The translations under genes and the position numbers were made by a program. A stretch of DNA of 64,000 bases, taken from contig NZ_CP109427.1 in the NCBI RefSeq assembly GCF_036250695.1, positions 6,262,001 to 6,326,000 on the forward strand, read 5' to 3'. The DNA is from Streptomyces sp. NBC_01497. Its GTDB lineage: Bacteria; Actinomycetota; Actinomycetes; Streptomycetales; Streptomycetaceae. Below the pieces are notes generated by a model that was given only the letters and a program-made list of their open reading frames with translations, was not told the DNA's origin and ran no database searches. This document shows, piece after piece, positions 34,421-42,789 of this stretch; position 1 is the first letter of the stretch, and each line of letters starts with the position of its first letter.

Positions 34421-35929
34421 ATGACGAGCAGCACCGAGACCACCGCCACCACCCCGCAGGTTGCGGTCAACGACATCGGTAACGAGGAAGCCTTCCTCGC
34501 CGCGATCGACGAGACGATCAAGTACTTCAACGACGGCGACATCGTCGACGGCGTCATCGTGAAGGTCGACCGGGACGAGGTCCTGCTCGACATCGGTTAC
34601 AAGACCGAGGGTGTCATCCCCTCCCGCGAGCTTTCGATCAAGCACGACGTCGACCCCAATGAGGTCGTCGCCGTGGGCGATGAGATCGAGGCCCTGGTCC
34701 TCCAGAAGGAGGACAAGGAAGGCCGTCTCATCCTGTCCAAGAAGCGCGCTCAGTACGAGCGCGCCTGGGGCACGATCGAGAAGATCAAGGAAGAAGACGG
34801 GATCGTCACCGGTACGGTCATCGAGGTCGTCAAGGGTGGTCTCATCCTCGACATCGGCCTCCGTGGCTTCCTGCCGGCCTCCCTGGTCGAGATGCGCCGC
34901 GTGCGCGACCTCCAGCCCTACGTGGGCAAGGAGCTCGAAGCCAAGATCATCGAGCTGGACAAGAACCGCAACAACGTGGTCCTGTCCCGCCGTGCCTGGC
35001 TGGAGCAGACGCAGAGCGAGGTCCGCCAGACCTTCCTCACCACCCTGCAGAAGGGTCAGGTGCGCTCCGGCGTCGTCTCCTCCATCGTCAACTTCGGTGC
35101 GTTCGTGGACCTCGGCGGTGTCGACGGTCTCGTGCACGTCTCGGAGCTGTCCTGGAAGCACATCGACCACCCGTCCGAGGTCGTCGAGGTCGGCCAGGAG
35201 GTCACGGTCGAGGTCCTGGACGTCGACATGGACCGCGAGCGTGTCTCCCTGTCGCTGAAGGCGACGCAGGAAGACCCGTGGCAGCAGTTCGCCCGTACGC
35301 ACCAGATCGGCCAGGTCGTCCCCGGCAAGGTCACGAAGCTGGTGCCGTTCGGCGCGTTCGTCCGTGTGGACGAGGGCATCGAGGGTCTGGTCCACATCTC
35401 CGAGCTGGCCGAGCGCCACGTGGAGATCCCGGAGCAGGTCGTCCAGGTCAACGACGAGATCTTCGTCAAGGTCATCGACATCGACCTGGAGCGCCGCCGC
35501 ATCAGCCTCTCGCTGAAGCAGGCCAACGAGTCCTTCGGTACCGACCCGGCCTCGGTCGAGTTCGACCCGACGCTCTACGGCATGGCCGCGTCGTACGACG
35601 ACCAGGGCAACTACATCTACCCCGAGGGCTTCGACCCCGAGACCAACGACTGGCTCGAGGGCTACGAGACTCAGCGCGAGGTGTGGGAGACCCAGTACGC
35701 CGAGGCGCAGCAGCGCTTCGAGCAGCACCAGGCGCAGGTCATCAAGTCCCGCGAGGCCGACGAGGCCGCTGCGGCCGAGGGTGCGGCGGCTCCGGCCGCC
35801 GGCCAGGGCAGCGCTCCGGCGGCGTCCGGCGGCTCGTACTCCTCGGAGTCCACGGACAACTCCGGCGCTCTCGCGTCGGACGAGGCCCTGGCCGCGCTGC
35901 GCGAGAAGCTGGCCGGCGGCCAGAGCTGA
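34421..35929 (+). CDS. rpsA: 30S ribosomal protein S1
   Basis: Binds mRNA on the small ribosomal subunit. The 502-residue protein has four S1 (OB-fold) repeats, the actinobacterial number: about residues 36-105 (GDIVDGVIVKVDRDEVLLDIGYKTEG), 120-190 (GGLILDIGLRGFLPASLVE), 205-275 (VNFGAFVDLGGVDGLVHVSELSW) and 290-362 (VPFGAFVRVDEGIEGLVHISEL). The C-terminal about 60 residues are Ala/Ser/Gly-rich. Codon choice is strongly biased, as expected for high expression. The ATG lies within CCCACATGACGAGC; a clear promoter and terminator frame the gene. Confidence 0.98.
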   Translation: MTSSTETTATTPQVAVNDIGNEEAFLAAIDETIKYFNDGDIVDGVIVKVDRDEVLLDIGYKTEGVIPSRELSIKHDVDPNEVVAVGDEIEALVLQKEDKEGRLILSKKRAQYERAWGTIEKIKEEDGIVTGTVIEVVKGGLILDIGLRGFLPASLVEMRRVRDLQPYVGKELEAKIIELDKNRNNVVLSRRAWLEQTQSEVRQTFLTTLQKGQVRSGVVSSIVNFGAFVDLGGVDGLVHVSELSWKHIDHPSEVVEVGQEVTVEVLDVDMDRERVSLSLKATQEDPWQQFARTHQIGQVVPGKVTKLVPFGAFVRVDEGIEGLVHISELAERHVEIPEQVVQVNDEIFVKVIDIDLERRRISLSLKQANESFGTDPASVEFDPTLYGMAASYDDQGNYIYPEGFDPETNDWLEGYETQREVWETQYAEAQQRFEQHQAQVIKSREADEAAAAEGAAAPAAGQGSAPAASGGSYSSESTDNSGALASDEALAALREKLAGGQS

Positions 35930-35972
35930 CGCTCACGCGGTACGGACCGGCGCTCCGGCGCTGATGTCGTGA

Positions 35973-36006
35973 GGAAGGCCCGTTCCCCTCGGGGAGCGGG
36001 CCTTCC
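35973..36006 (+). terminator. rpsA terminator
   Basis: GGAAGGCCCGTTCCC (35973-35987) folds back on the following bases to 36006, ending CGGGCCTTCC, with one wobble pair and a short loop. It lies 43 bp after the rpsA stop. Confidence 0.88.
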
Positions 36007-36225
36007 GCATGTCCGGAGCCGGGGCGGGGACGGGGAGGCGGACGGGCGGGCGCCGGGCGCACGCCCGTGGCCCGGCACGGCGCCGGGTCCCCGTCACCGT
36101 GGCGGGGATCCCGCCCGTAACAGTGGTGAGCGGAAGGCAACGCGGGGGACCACGCGCGGCAGACGGCACGAAACATGCCATTGACATGATCCCGACGACC
36201 TGATGATCAGGAAGGGGTCCGGGAC

Positions 36226-37839
36226 ATGCGTCAGACACCCATTACCGATTCCACGGGCACGAGCCGGCGCGGGTTCCTGCGCACGGTGGGGATCACCGGC
36301 GGCGCGGGCGCCATGCTCGCCACCATGGGCGCCATGGGGCTGGCCCCCACCGCCGCGCAGGCAGCCGAGCGTGAAGCGGGTTACCGTGCGCCGCGGACCG
36401 GCGACTTCACCCTCAAGGGCAGAGCGGCGGCCAAGGTCGTCGTCGTCGGCGGCGGCATCGCGGGCCTCGCCTGCGCTTACGAGCTGGGCAAGGCCGGCTA
36501 CGACTGCACGATCCTGGAGGCCCGCGACCGCAGCGGCGGCCGGAACTTCACCGTGCGCGGCGGGGACACCACCACCGACACCTACGGCAACCGCCAGACC
36601 GCGCACTTCAGCGACGGCCAGTACATGAACGCGGGCCCCGCGCGGCTCGCGCAGTGGATGCTCACCCTCGACTACTGCCGCGAACTCGGCGTGCCCATCG
36701 AGGCGTTCACCAACCAGAACGCCAACGCCTACCTCTTCAACGAGAAGAGCGGCATGACGGCGCCGACCCGCTACCGCACCGCCAAGGCCGACCTGTACGG
36801 ATACGTCTCCGAACTGCTCGCGAAGGCCACCGACAAGGGCGCGCTCGACGGGGCGGTCACCGCCGACGACCAGGACCGGCTCCTGGAGTGGCTCAAGGAC
36901 TTCGGCGACATCGGGGACTCGCTCACCTACACGGGCAGCGCCCGCCGCGGCTACAGCACGGACCCCGGCGCGGCCGGGACTCCGGGTGTCGTACGGGGTT
37001 CCGTACCGTCCCTGTCCGACGTGCTGTCCACTGGTGTGGGCCGGTACTTCTCCTTCGAGTTCGACTACGACATGGCCATGATGATGTTCCAGCCGGTGGG
37101 CGGCATGGACCAGATACCCAAGGCCCTCACCAGGGCCATCGGGAGCAGGCGCGTCAGGACCGGAGCCGTGGTCGGCGGCATCACCGACACGGCGCACGGC
37201 GTCACCGTCACCTACACGCAGGACGGGCGCGAGCACGCGATCGACGCCGACTACTGCATCGCCGCGCTGCCCCCGCACATCCTCGCCGCCACGCCGCACA
37301 ACCTCGGCAGCGCGGTGCAGGGGGCGCTCCAGGCCGTCACCCCGGTCTCCGCCGGCAAGATCGGGCTGGAATACCGCAGCCGCTGGTGGGAGGAGAAGCT
37401 GCGCATCTACGGCGGCATCACCGAGACCGACATGGACCTCAGCCACATCTGGTACCCGTCGTACGGCTACCACGGCAGCCGCGGCGTGGTCATCGGTTAC
37501 TACAACACCGGTACGAACGCGGACGCCTACGGGGCGCTGAGCCCCGCCGGCCGGGAGAGTCGCGCGGTGGCCCAGGGCGTGAAGATCCACGGCGACATCT
37601 ACCGCACCGAACTGGCTACTTCGTTCTCGCACCACTGGCGTCAGACCCCGCACCTCCTCGGTGCCTGGCACAGCATGAAGGGCGGCCCGGACGCCGCCGC
37701 GTACGCACCGCTCAACGAGGCCGCCGGGCATGTCTACTTCGCGGGCGACTACCTCTCGTACGCCGACGCCTGGCAGCACGGAGCGTTTTCCTCGGCACGC
37801 AGGGTGGTGACTACACTGCACCAGCGCGTCCTCGCCTGA
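36226..37839 (+). CDS. Tat-exported flavin amine oxidase
   Basis: A 537-residue FAD-dependent amine or L-amino acid oxidase. The N-terminus has a twin-arginine signal (SRRGFLRTVG, hydrophobic AGAMLATMGAMGLAPTAAQA, cleavage after AQA near residue 45), so the folded flavoprotein is exported. FAD binding: VVVVGGGIAGLACAYELGKAG near residue 68 and ARDRSGGR; a C-terminal HVYFAGDYLSYADAWQHGAFSSARR closes the FAD site. The oxidised product would come with hydrogen peroxide. Substrate (an aromatic or other L-amino acid, or an amine) is not predictable. AGGAAGGGG precedes the ATG. No partner gene is evident. Confidence 0.92.
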   Translation: MRQTPITDSTGTSRRGFLRTVGITGGAGAMLATMGAMGLAPTAAQAAEREAGYRAPRTGDFTLKGRAAAKVVVVGGGIAGLACAYELGKAGYDCTILEARDRSGGRNFTVRGGDTTTDTYGNRQTAHFSDGQYMNAGPARLAQWMLTLDYCRELGVPIEAFTNQNANAYLFNEKSGMTAPTRYRTAKADLYGYVSELLAKATDKGALDGAVTADDQDRLLEWLKDFGDIGDSLTYTGSARRGYSTDPGAAGTPGVVRGSVPSLSDVLSTGVGRYFSFEFDYDMAMMMFQPVGGMDQIPKALTRAIGSRRVRTGAVVGGITDTAHGVTVTYTQDGREHAIDADYCIAALPPHILAATPHNLGSAVQGALQAVTPVSAGKIGLEYRSRWWEEKLRIYGGITETDMDLSHIWYPSYGYHGSRGVVIGYYNTGTNADAYGALSPAGRESRAVAQGVKIHGDIYRTELATSFSHHWRQTPHLLGAWHSMKGGPDAAAYAPLNEAAGHVYFAGDYLSYADAWQHGAFSSARRVVTTLHQRVLA

Positions 37840-37947
37840 ACCAGGGGCCGAGTACCCGGCTGAACACGGGCGGGAGGCGCGGGCGGGGAATGCCCGCGCC
37901 TCCCGGTGTGTTCTTGCGGGGGAACAGCAGGAGGAGGAGCGGTAATC

Positions 37948-38892
37948 GTGCTTGATCCGCAGGATTTGTACGAGTGGGACCCCAAGGGCCTCAGCGCGGT
38001 CGACATGGCCCTGGCGCAGGAGACGGCCGGATTGGTCATGCTCTACCACTTCGACGGATACATCGACGCGGGCGAGACCGGCGACCAGATCGTGGAGAAC
38101 CTGCTGGAAGCCCTCCCGCACCAGGTGGTTGCCCGCTTCGACCACGACCGGCTGGTGGACTACCGGGCGCGACGGCCGCTGCTGACTTTCAAGCGCGACC
38201 GGTTCACGCAGTACGAGACGCCGTCGCTGGACGTACGCATGGTGCAGGACGCCACGGGCGCGCCGTTCCTGCTGCTGGCGGGCCCCGAGCCGGACGTCGA
38301 GTGGGAGCGGTTCGCCGCAGCCGTCGAGCAGATCGTGGAGCGCCTCGGAGTGCGCCTCGTGGTCAACTTCCACGGCATCCCGATGGGCGTCCCGCACACC
38401 CGTCCCGTCGGCATCACACCGCACGGCAACCGTACGGACCTCACGCCCGGCCACCGCAGCCCCTTCGACGAGGCCCAGATCCCGGGCAGCGCGGAGTCGC
38501 TGGTGGAGCTGCGGCTGATGGAGGCCGGACACGACGTGCTGGGAGTGGCGGCGCACGTGCCGCACTACGTCGCGCGTTCCTCGTACCCGGACGCGGCACT
38601 GACGGCGCTGGAGACGATCACCGCGGCGACGGGCCTGGTCCTGCCGGCCGTGGCGCACGCCCTGCGCACGGAGGCCCAGCGCACCCAGACCGAGATCGAG
38701 CGGCAGTTGGGCGAGGGCGACGAGGACCTGGTCACCATGGTCCAGGGCCTTGAGCACCAGTACGACGCGATCATCGGGGCCGAGACCAGGGGCAGCCTGG
38801 TGGCCGAGCCCGCGGAGATCCCCTCGGCGGACGAGATCGGTCTCGAATTCGAGAAGTTCCTCGCCGAACGCGAAGGCGAGGGCGGGAACTGA
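37948..38892 (+). CDS. PAC2-family protein (proteasome-assembly-chaperone fold)
   Basis: A 314-residue protein of the PAC2 family, widespread in actinobacteria with no established biochemical role; the name derives from the eukaryotic proteasome assembly chaperone. Diagnostic sequence: [63 protein letters not shown] over residues about 140-160 and [17 protein letters not shown]. The GTG at 37948 has GGAGGAGGAG just upstream and is preferred to the upstream in-frame start. Actinobacteria have 20S proteasomes, so a link is possible but unproven. Confidence 0.92.
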   Translation: MLDPQDLYEWDPKGLSAVDMALAQETAGLVMLYHFDGYIDAGETGDQIVENLLEALPHQVVARFDHDRLVDYRARRPLLTFKRDRFTQYETPSLDVRMVQDATGAPFLLLAGPEPDVEWERFAAAVEQIVERLGVRLVVNFHGIPMGVPHTRPVGITPHGNRTDLTPGHRSPFDEAQIPGSAESLVELRLMEAGHDVLGVAAHVPHYVARSSYPDAALTALETITAATGLVLPAVAHALRTEAQRTQTEIERQLGEGDEDLVTMVQGLEHQYDAIIGAETRGSLVAEPAEIPSADEIGLEFEKFLAEREGEGGN

Positions 38893-39036
38893 CGAACCGC
38901 CGGACCGGCCGGTGCGGGCCCTGAGGGGACGCGTGAGCGGCCGGGCGGCACGGGAGCCCGCCCCCCGAACGTGCACCGGGAGCCCGCAAGGCGACCGGCG
39001 GACGGCACGCACAGCGGTGGAAGACGGTGGGACCAA

Positions 39037-39072
39037 CGGCCCGCGCGAAGCCTGACGGCTTGGCGCGGGCCG
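39037..39072 (+). terminator. Long hairpin after the PAC2 gene
   Basis: CGGCCCGCGC (39037-39046) pairs with GCGCGGGCCG (39063-39072); inside, AAGCC and GGCTT pair around TGAC, leaving one G/G mismatch. It separates the PAC2 gene from coaE. Confidence 0.85.
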
Positions 39073-39141
39073 CGCCGCTGTCCGCAGCGTGCCGTGCCCG
39101 CGCCGGACTTCGGGGCGCGGCCACTGAGTAGGCTGAGGCTC

Positions 39142-39759
39142 ATGCTGAGAGTGGGGCTCACGGGCGGTATCGGCTCGGGCAAGAGCGAGGTCGCGAAGCT
39201 GCTGGTGTCGTACGGCGCGGTACTGGTCGACGCCGACCGGATCGCACGGGAGGTCGTGGAGCCCGGTACGCCGGGTCTGGCGGCGGTGGTCGCCGAGTTC
39301 GGCGACGGGATCCTGACCGAGGAGGGCACCCTGGACCGGCCCCGGCTCGGGGCGGTCGTCTTCGCGGACGAGGAACGCCGCCGGGCCCTGAACGCGATCG
39401 TCCACCCGCTCGTGCGGGAGAGGTCCGCCGAACTGGAGCGGTCGGCCGGCGACGACGCGATCGTCGTGCAGGACGTCCCGCTGCTGGTCGAGGGCGGGAT
39501 GATGAGCCATTTCGACGTCGTCCTCGTCGTGGACGCCTCGCCCGGCACCCAGCTCGACCGGCTCGTACGGCTGCGCGGCATGACAGCGGACGACGCGCGG
39601 CGGCGGATGACCGCGCAGGCCACCCGTGAGCAGCGGCGCGCCGCCGCGGACGTGGTGATCGACAACGACGGTCCGCGTGAGGCCCTGGAGCCACGGGTGC
39701 GGTCGGTGTGGGGCGAACTGGAGCGGCGCGCCGCGTCGCCGGGTGAGCACGCCGGGTGA
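39142..39759 (+). CDS. coaE: Dephospho-CoA kinase
   Basis: Phosphorylates the 3'-hydroxyl of dephospho-CoA with ATP, the final step of CoA synthesis. The 205-residue protein starts [21 protein letters not shown] with the P-loop GGIGSGKS, has the [13 protein letters not shown] substrate motif, and [12 protein letters not shown] and the lid region [14 protein letters not shown]. Length fits bacterial CoaE without the C-terminal extension seen in some actinobacteria. The terminator upstream suggests its own promoter, not located. Confidence 0.97.
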   Translation: MLRVGLTGGIGSGKSEVAKLLVSYGAVLVDADRIAREVVEPGTPGLAAVVAEFGDGILTEEGTLDRPRLGAVVFADEERRRALNAIVHPLVRERSAELERSAGDDAIVVQDVPLLVEGGMMSHFDVVLVVDASPGTQLDRLVRLRGMTADDARRRMTAQATREQRRAAADVVIDNDGPREALEPRVRSVWGELERRAASPGEHAG

Positions 39760-39857
39760 ATGCGGGGCCGCCGCGGCCCGCCGGTCTCGGCCCGCGGGGG
39801 GCGGAGCCGACACGTCGTGTCGCGGGCACCCGGTGCGGGTGCCCTTCGCCCTGGGGC

Positions 39858-40226
39858 TCAGAGCGCTGTCGCGACCAGCACCACCGCGAGCAGCAGGGCC
39901 ACTGCCCCCACCGCGACGAACCCGGCGTCGAGCAGTGTCCTTCGATGTCTCGGCAGCGCCACGTCCCGCGGATCCCGCGGGTCGTAGGCAAGGACGACCA
40001 CCGACCCGACCTCCAGATCGACGGGTGAGACGAGCTCCATCACCCGGCCGTCCGCCGTCTCGAACTGGAGCATCGGCCGCTCGGCACCCGGCGGCGGACG
40101 CATCACGAGTGCGACCGCCGAGGTGCCGCTCGCCAGGATCTGCCGGGTCCTGTACAGACCGTAGGCGCCCGCGAGCAGCGCGAGGAGCCCGCCGAAAGCG
40201 ACGGACCCCGCGAAGACGATCTGCAC
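39858..40226 (-). CDS. DUF3592-like small membrane protein
   Basis: A 122-residue protein with a membrane segment at each end (VFAGSVAFGGLLALLAGAYGLY, residues 4-25, and GFVAVGAVALLLAVVLVATAL, residues 101-121). The intervening outside loop has the DUF3592 pattern: LQFETADGRVMELVSP and VVLAYDPRDPRDVALP. Function unknown. It starts with a GTG and lacks a strong ribosome-binding site. Confidence 0.75.
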   Translation of the reverse strand: MQIVFAGSVAFGGLLALLAGAYGLYRTRQILASGTSAVALVMRPPPGAERPMLQFETADGRVMELVSPVDLEVGSVVVLAYDPRDPRDVALPRHRRTLLDAGFVAVGAVALLLAVVLVATAL

Positions 40227-40336
40227 TCCGTGATGCTAATCGGACCGGCGGGAGCGTGGGATGCGAGCGTCGGCGCGTTGACGCACATCTGACGCGGACC
40301 CCATCCCGACGGCGTAACCTCCCCCGGCCCCCTCCC

Positions 40337-40636
40337 TCACGGATGGTGGTGCAAGTGCCTGGGCGGGCGCTGCCGCCGCGCGCCGTAGACCGGTTCGTAC
40401 GGCGGGACGTCACGGCCCGGCTGGAAGTGCGCCCCCTGCCGCATCCGATGGACGATCACCGCGAGGTCGACGACCGCGATCAGTGCCAGGGCGGCGCACA
40501 CGCCCGCCAGCACCGGCACGGACACCAGCGCGAAGACCGCGGCGGCGCCCCCGCACCAGATCAGACCCCAGACACTCAGCCAGAACCGCAAGCGCAGCGC
40601 GCTGCGCGCCGTGACCGGTTCGTTTCCCGTGCGCAT
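40337..40636 (-). CDS. Small membrane protein, DUF6343-like
   Basis: A 99-residue protein beginning MRTGNEPVTARSALRLRFWLS, a start typical of a family of small Streptomyces membrane proteins I recall as DUF6343. Two hydrophobic segments (VWGLIWCGGAAAVFALVSV and AGVCAALALIAVVDLAVIV) are followed by a basic, His-rich tail. GGAGGAGG precedes the ATG. Function unknown. Confidence 0.75.
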   Translation of the reverse strand: MRTGNEPVTARSALRLRFWLSVWGLIWCGGAAAVFALVSVPVLAGVCAALALIAVVDLAVIVHRMRQGAHFQPGRDVPPYEPVYGARRQRPPRHLHHHP

Positions 40637-40842
40637 GACGCATCCACCTCCTCCGTCCCCTCCTCACGGGAGTACCCGATGGGGAGCGTTCGAAGCGGGG
40701 CGGGAGCGGCGATCGGGGTGGGCTCGCGACCGGGCGCACGGGCCCGGCGGCCCATCGTCCGGGACCGTCCCACGCACCGGGTCAGCCGTCCCGCGCCGCG
40801 GAAGACGCCGTGCGTCAGTGGCCGTGCGTCAATCGCCGTGCG

Positions 40843-41187
40843 TCAGTGCACGAAACGGTAACTGCGCCAGGGCGGATTCCCGGCGGAGATGGTGTCTGTC
40901 AGGGTCGTCGCGATGTAGTCCGCGTTCGCGCCCGAGCAGTTGAGCGTGGGATAGGCGATCAGGTCCACGAGCGTGCCGTTCTCCACGGCGCGCGCCCCCG
41001 TCGGGGCGAAGCGGTGGCAGCCGGTGACGACCGGGTTGTTGACCTGGATCACGCGGTCACCGCTCGTGAGGTGGTCGACCGGCCCCACGGCGGTCCTGCC
41101 GAGATCCGAGCACCCGCCGGCCAGCCCTGCGGTCAGGAGCGCCGCACAGGTGGCGCCGGCGAGGCGCCAGTGCTGGTTCACGAACAT
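40843..41187 (-). CDS. Small lipoprotein of unknown function
   Basis: A 114-residue protein with a lipoprotein signal: hydrophobic CAALLTAGLA and lipobox AGGC with the cysteine near residue 26. The mature part has two further cysteines (TGCHRFAP and TLNCSG) that may form a disulfide outside the cell. GAGGAC precedes the ATG. The 300-bp stretch between this gene and the divergent slipin gene (41188-41488) contains no recognised promoter. Confidence 0.72.
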   Translation of the reverse strand: MFVNQHWRLAGATCAALLTAGLAGGCSDLGRTAVGPVDHLTSGDRVIQVNNPVVTGCHRFAPTGARAVENGTLVDLIAYPTLNCSGANADYIATTLTDTISAGNPPWRSYRFVH

Positions 41188-41488
41188 GAGCCGTCCTCGT
41201 CTTCGCGGGGGGCGGTGCGCGGTCGCCGCACGGATGCCGGTGATGGCACCACCCTGCCGGACCGGGCACGGCGCGGCACGCGCTGTACGGCCGGCCGGGG
41301 GACGGGCCCGGCGCGCCCGCGCGAGGAGCGTGCCGGGCGTCGCGCCGAGGCCCCGTGGCGTGCTGCCGGGACAGCCCGCGACCCGCCGCCGGGGCCTTGG
41401 CTGACGGCGGGCACCGGAGGACCTCGCCCCCTCGCGGCGGCGGACTTACGGTGGAAGAGGGACTCGCTTTCGGCTTCAGGGGGCCGTC

Positions 41489-42484
41489 ATGGTCGAGGTT
41501 TGGGTCATAGCAGCAGTCGTCGTGGTGTGCGCCGTGCTGGTGTACGTGATGGCCGCGGCGAGGGTCGTCAAGCAGTACGAGCGGGGCGTGGTCTTCCGCT
41601 TCGGCCGGCTGGTGCGCGGGGTGCGGGGTCCCGGCTTCCAGTTCGTTGTGCCGTTCGTGGACCGGCTGCACAAGGTGAACATGCAGATCGTGACGATGCC
41701 GGTGCCCGGCCAGGACGGCATCACGCGGGACAACGTCACCGTCCGGGTCGACGCCGTCATCTACTTCAAGGTCGTGGACGCGTCGGACGCCCTGGTGAAG
41801 GTGGAGGACTACCGGTTCGCGGTCTCCCAGATGGCGCAGACGTCCCTGCGCTCCATCATCGGCAAGAGCGATCTCGACGACCTCCTGTCCAACCGGGAGA
41901 AGCTCAACCAGGGCCTGGAGCTCATGATCGACAGCCCCTCGGTCGGCTGGGGCGTGCAGATCGACCGCGTCGAGATCAAGGACGTGTCGCTGCCGGAGAC
42001 GATGAAACGGTCGATGGCCCGGCAGGCGGAGGCGGACCGGGAGCGCCGCGCGCGCATCATCAACGCGGACGCGGAGCTGCAGGCGTCGAAGAAGCTGTCG
42101 CAGGCCGCACACGAGATGGCGCGGCAGCCGGCCGCGCTCCAGCTGCGGCTGCTGCAGACGATCGTCGCGGTGGCGGCGGAGAAGAACTCGACACTCGTCC
42201 TGCCGTTCCCCGTCGAACTGCTGCGCTTTTTGGAGCGGGCCACCCCGGCGGAGGCCGCGCAGGCGGTGCGGGCGGTGTCGGACGTGGCCGAGGCGGGCGC
42301 CCCGCAGGCCGGGCAGAAGGGGCCCGCCCCGGGAAGCACTGAGCCCGGCGCCGACGCGGCCGGGGAAGAACCCCCGCCGGGCGCCGACGGCGCGACGGAC
42401 ACGGAACGGGTGGACGCACGGGCACCGGCGGGCCGCGGCACGGGCTCGCCCCCGTCGGCAGATGGCGGTTCGGGGCCCGGCTGA
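41489..42484 (+). CDS. Slipin / SPFH (band 7) membrane protein
   Basis: A 331-residue stomatin-like protein. One N-terminal membrane anchor (VWVIAAVVVVCAVLVYVMAAA) is followed by the SPFH domain at residues about 22-190 (VKQYERGVVFRFGRLVRGVRGPGF in two strands, RVDAVIYFKVVDASDALVKVEDY, SNREKLNQGLE). A coiled-coil segment follows (RQAEADRERRARIINADAELQASKKLSQAA split over heptads), then a disordered Pro/Gly/Ala tail of about 75 residues. Slipins oligomerise at membrane microdomains. No NfeD partner protease is adjacent. AGGGGG lies upstream of the ATG. Confidence 0.92.
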   Translation: MVEVWVIAAVVVVCAVLVYVMAAARVVKQYERGVVFRFGRLVRGVRGPGFQFVVPFVDRLHKVNMQIVTMPVPGQDGITRDNVTVRVDAVIYFKVVDASDALVKVEDYRFAVSQMAQTSLRSIIGKSDLDDLLSNREKLNQGLELMIDSPSVGWGVQIDRVEIKDVSLPETMKRSMARQAEADRERRARIINADAELQASKKLSQAAHEMARQPAALQLRLLQTIVAVAAEKNSTLVLPFPVELLRFLERATPAEAAQAVRAVSDVAEAGAPQAGQKGPAPGSTEPGADAAGEEPPPGADGATDTERVDARAPAGRGTGSPPSADGGSGPG

Positions 42485-42789
42485 ACGGCGGGTCGGGATC
42501 AGGGCGAACGCGACGGGCCCGGGCTCCGGCCGCACGCGCCGCGGCCGGCGTGCGGCGGCACGCCCCGGAGCAGGGGACCGGCCGACGCCGGGGCGGTCCC
42601 GCACAGCGGGGGAGTGGGGCCCCGCCCCCGTCGCGCACACCGCGATCCGTGCCGCGGCCGCAGGGCCCCGGACCGCTGCCGCATGACCCCGGACCTGGCA
42701 GAACGTCGCGCCGGGACGGGATGTCAGACCCCTTGCCTAGACTCGCAGAGGTCGGATGGATCAGTGGATCGTGCGGGAGGGGGTCGGTG

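Noticed and set aside
36181..36209. TTGACA promoter before the amine oxidase gene
   Set aside because: The -35 match is perfect, but no acceptable -10 hexamer lies 16-18 bp downstream, and the site runs into the ribosome-binding region.
36094..40413. 1439-codon open frame on the minus strand
   Set aside because: It runs opposite four well-supported genes (amine oxidase, PAC2, coaE and others) and has shadow composition.
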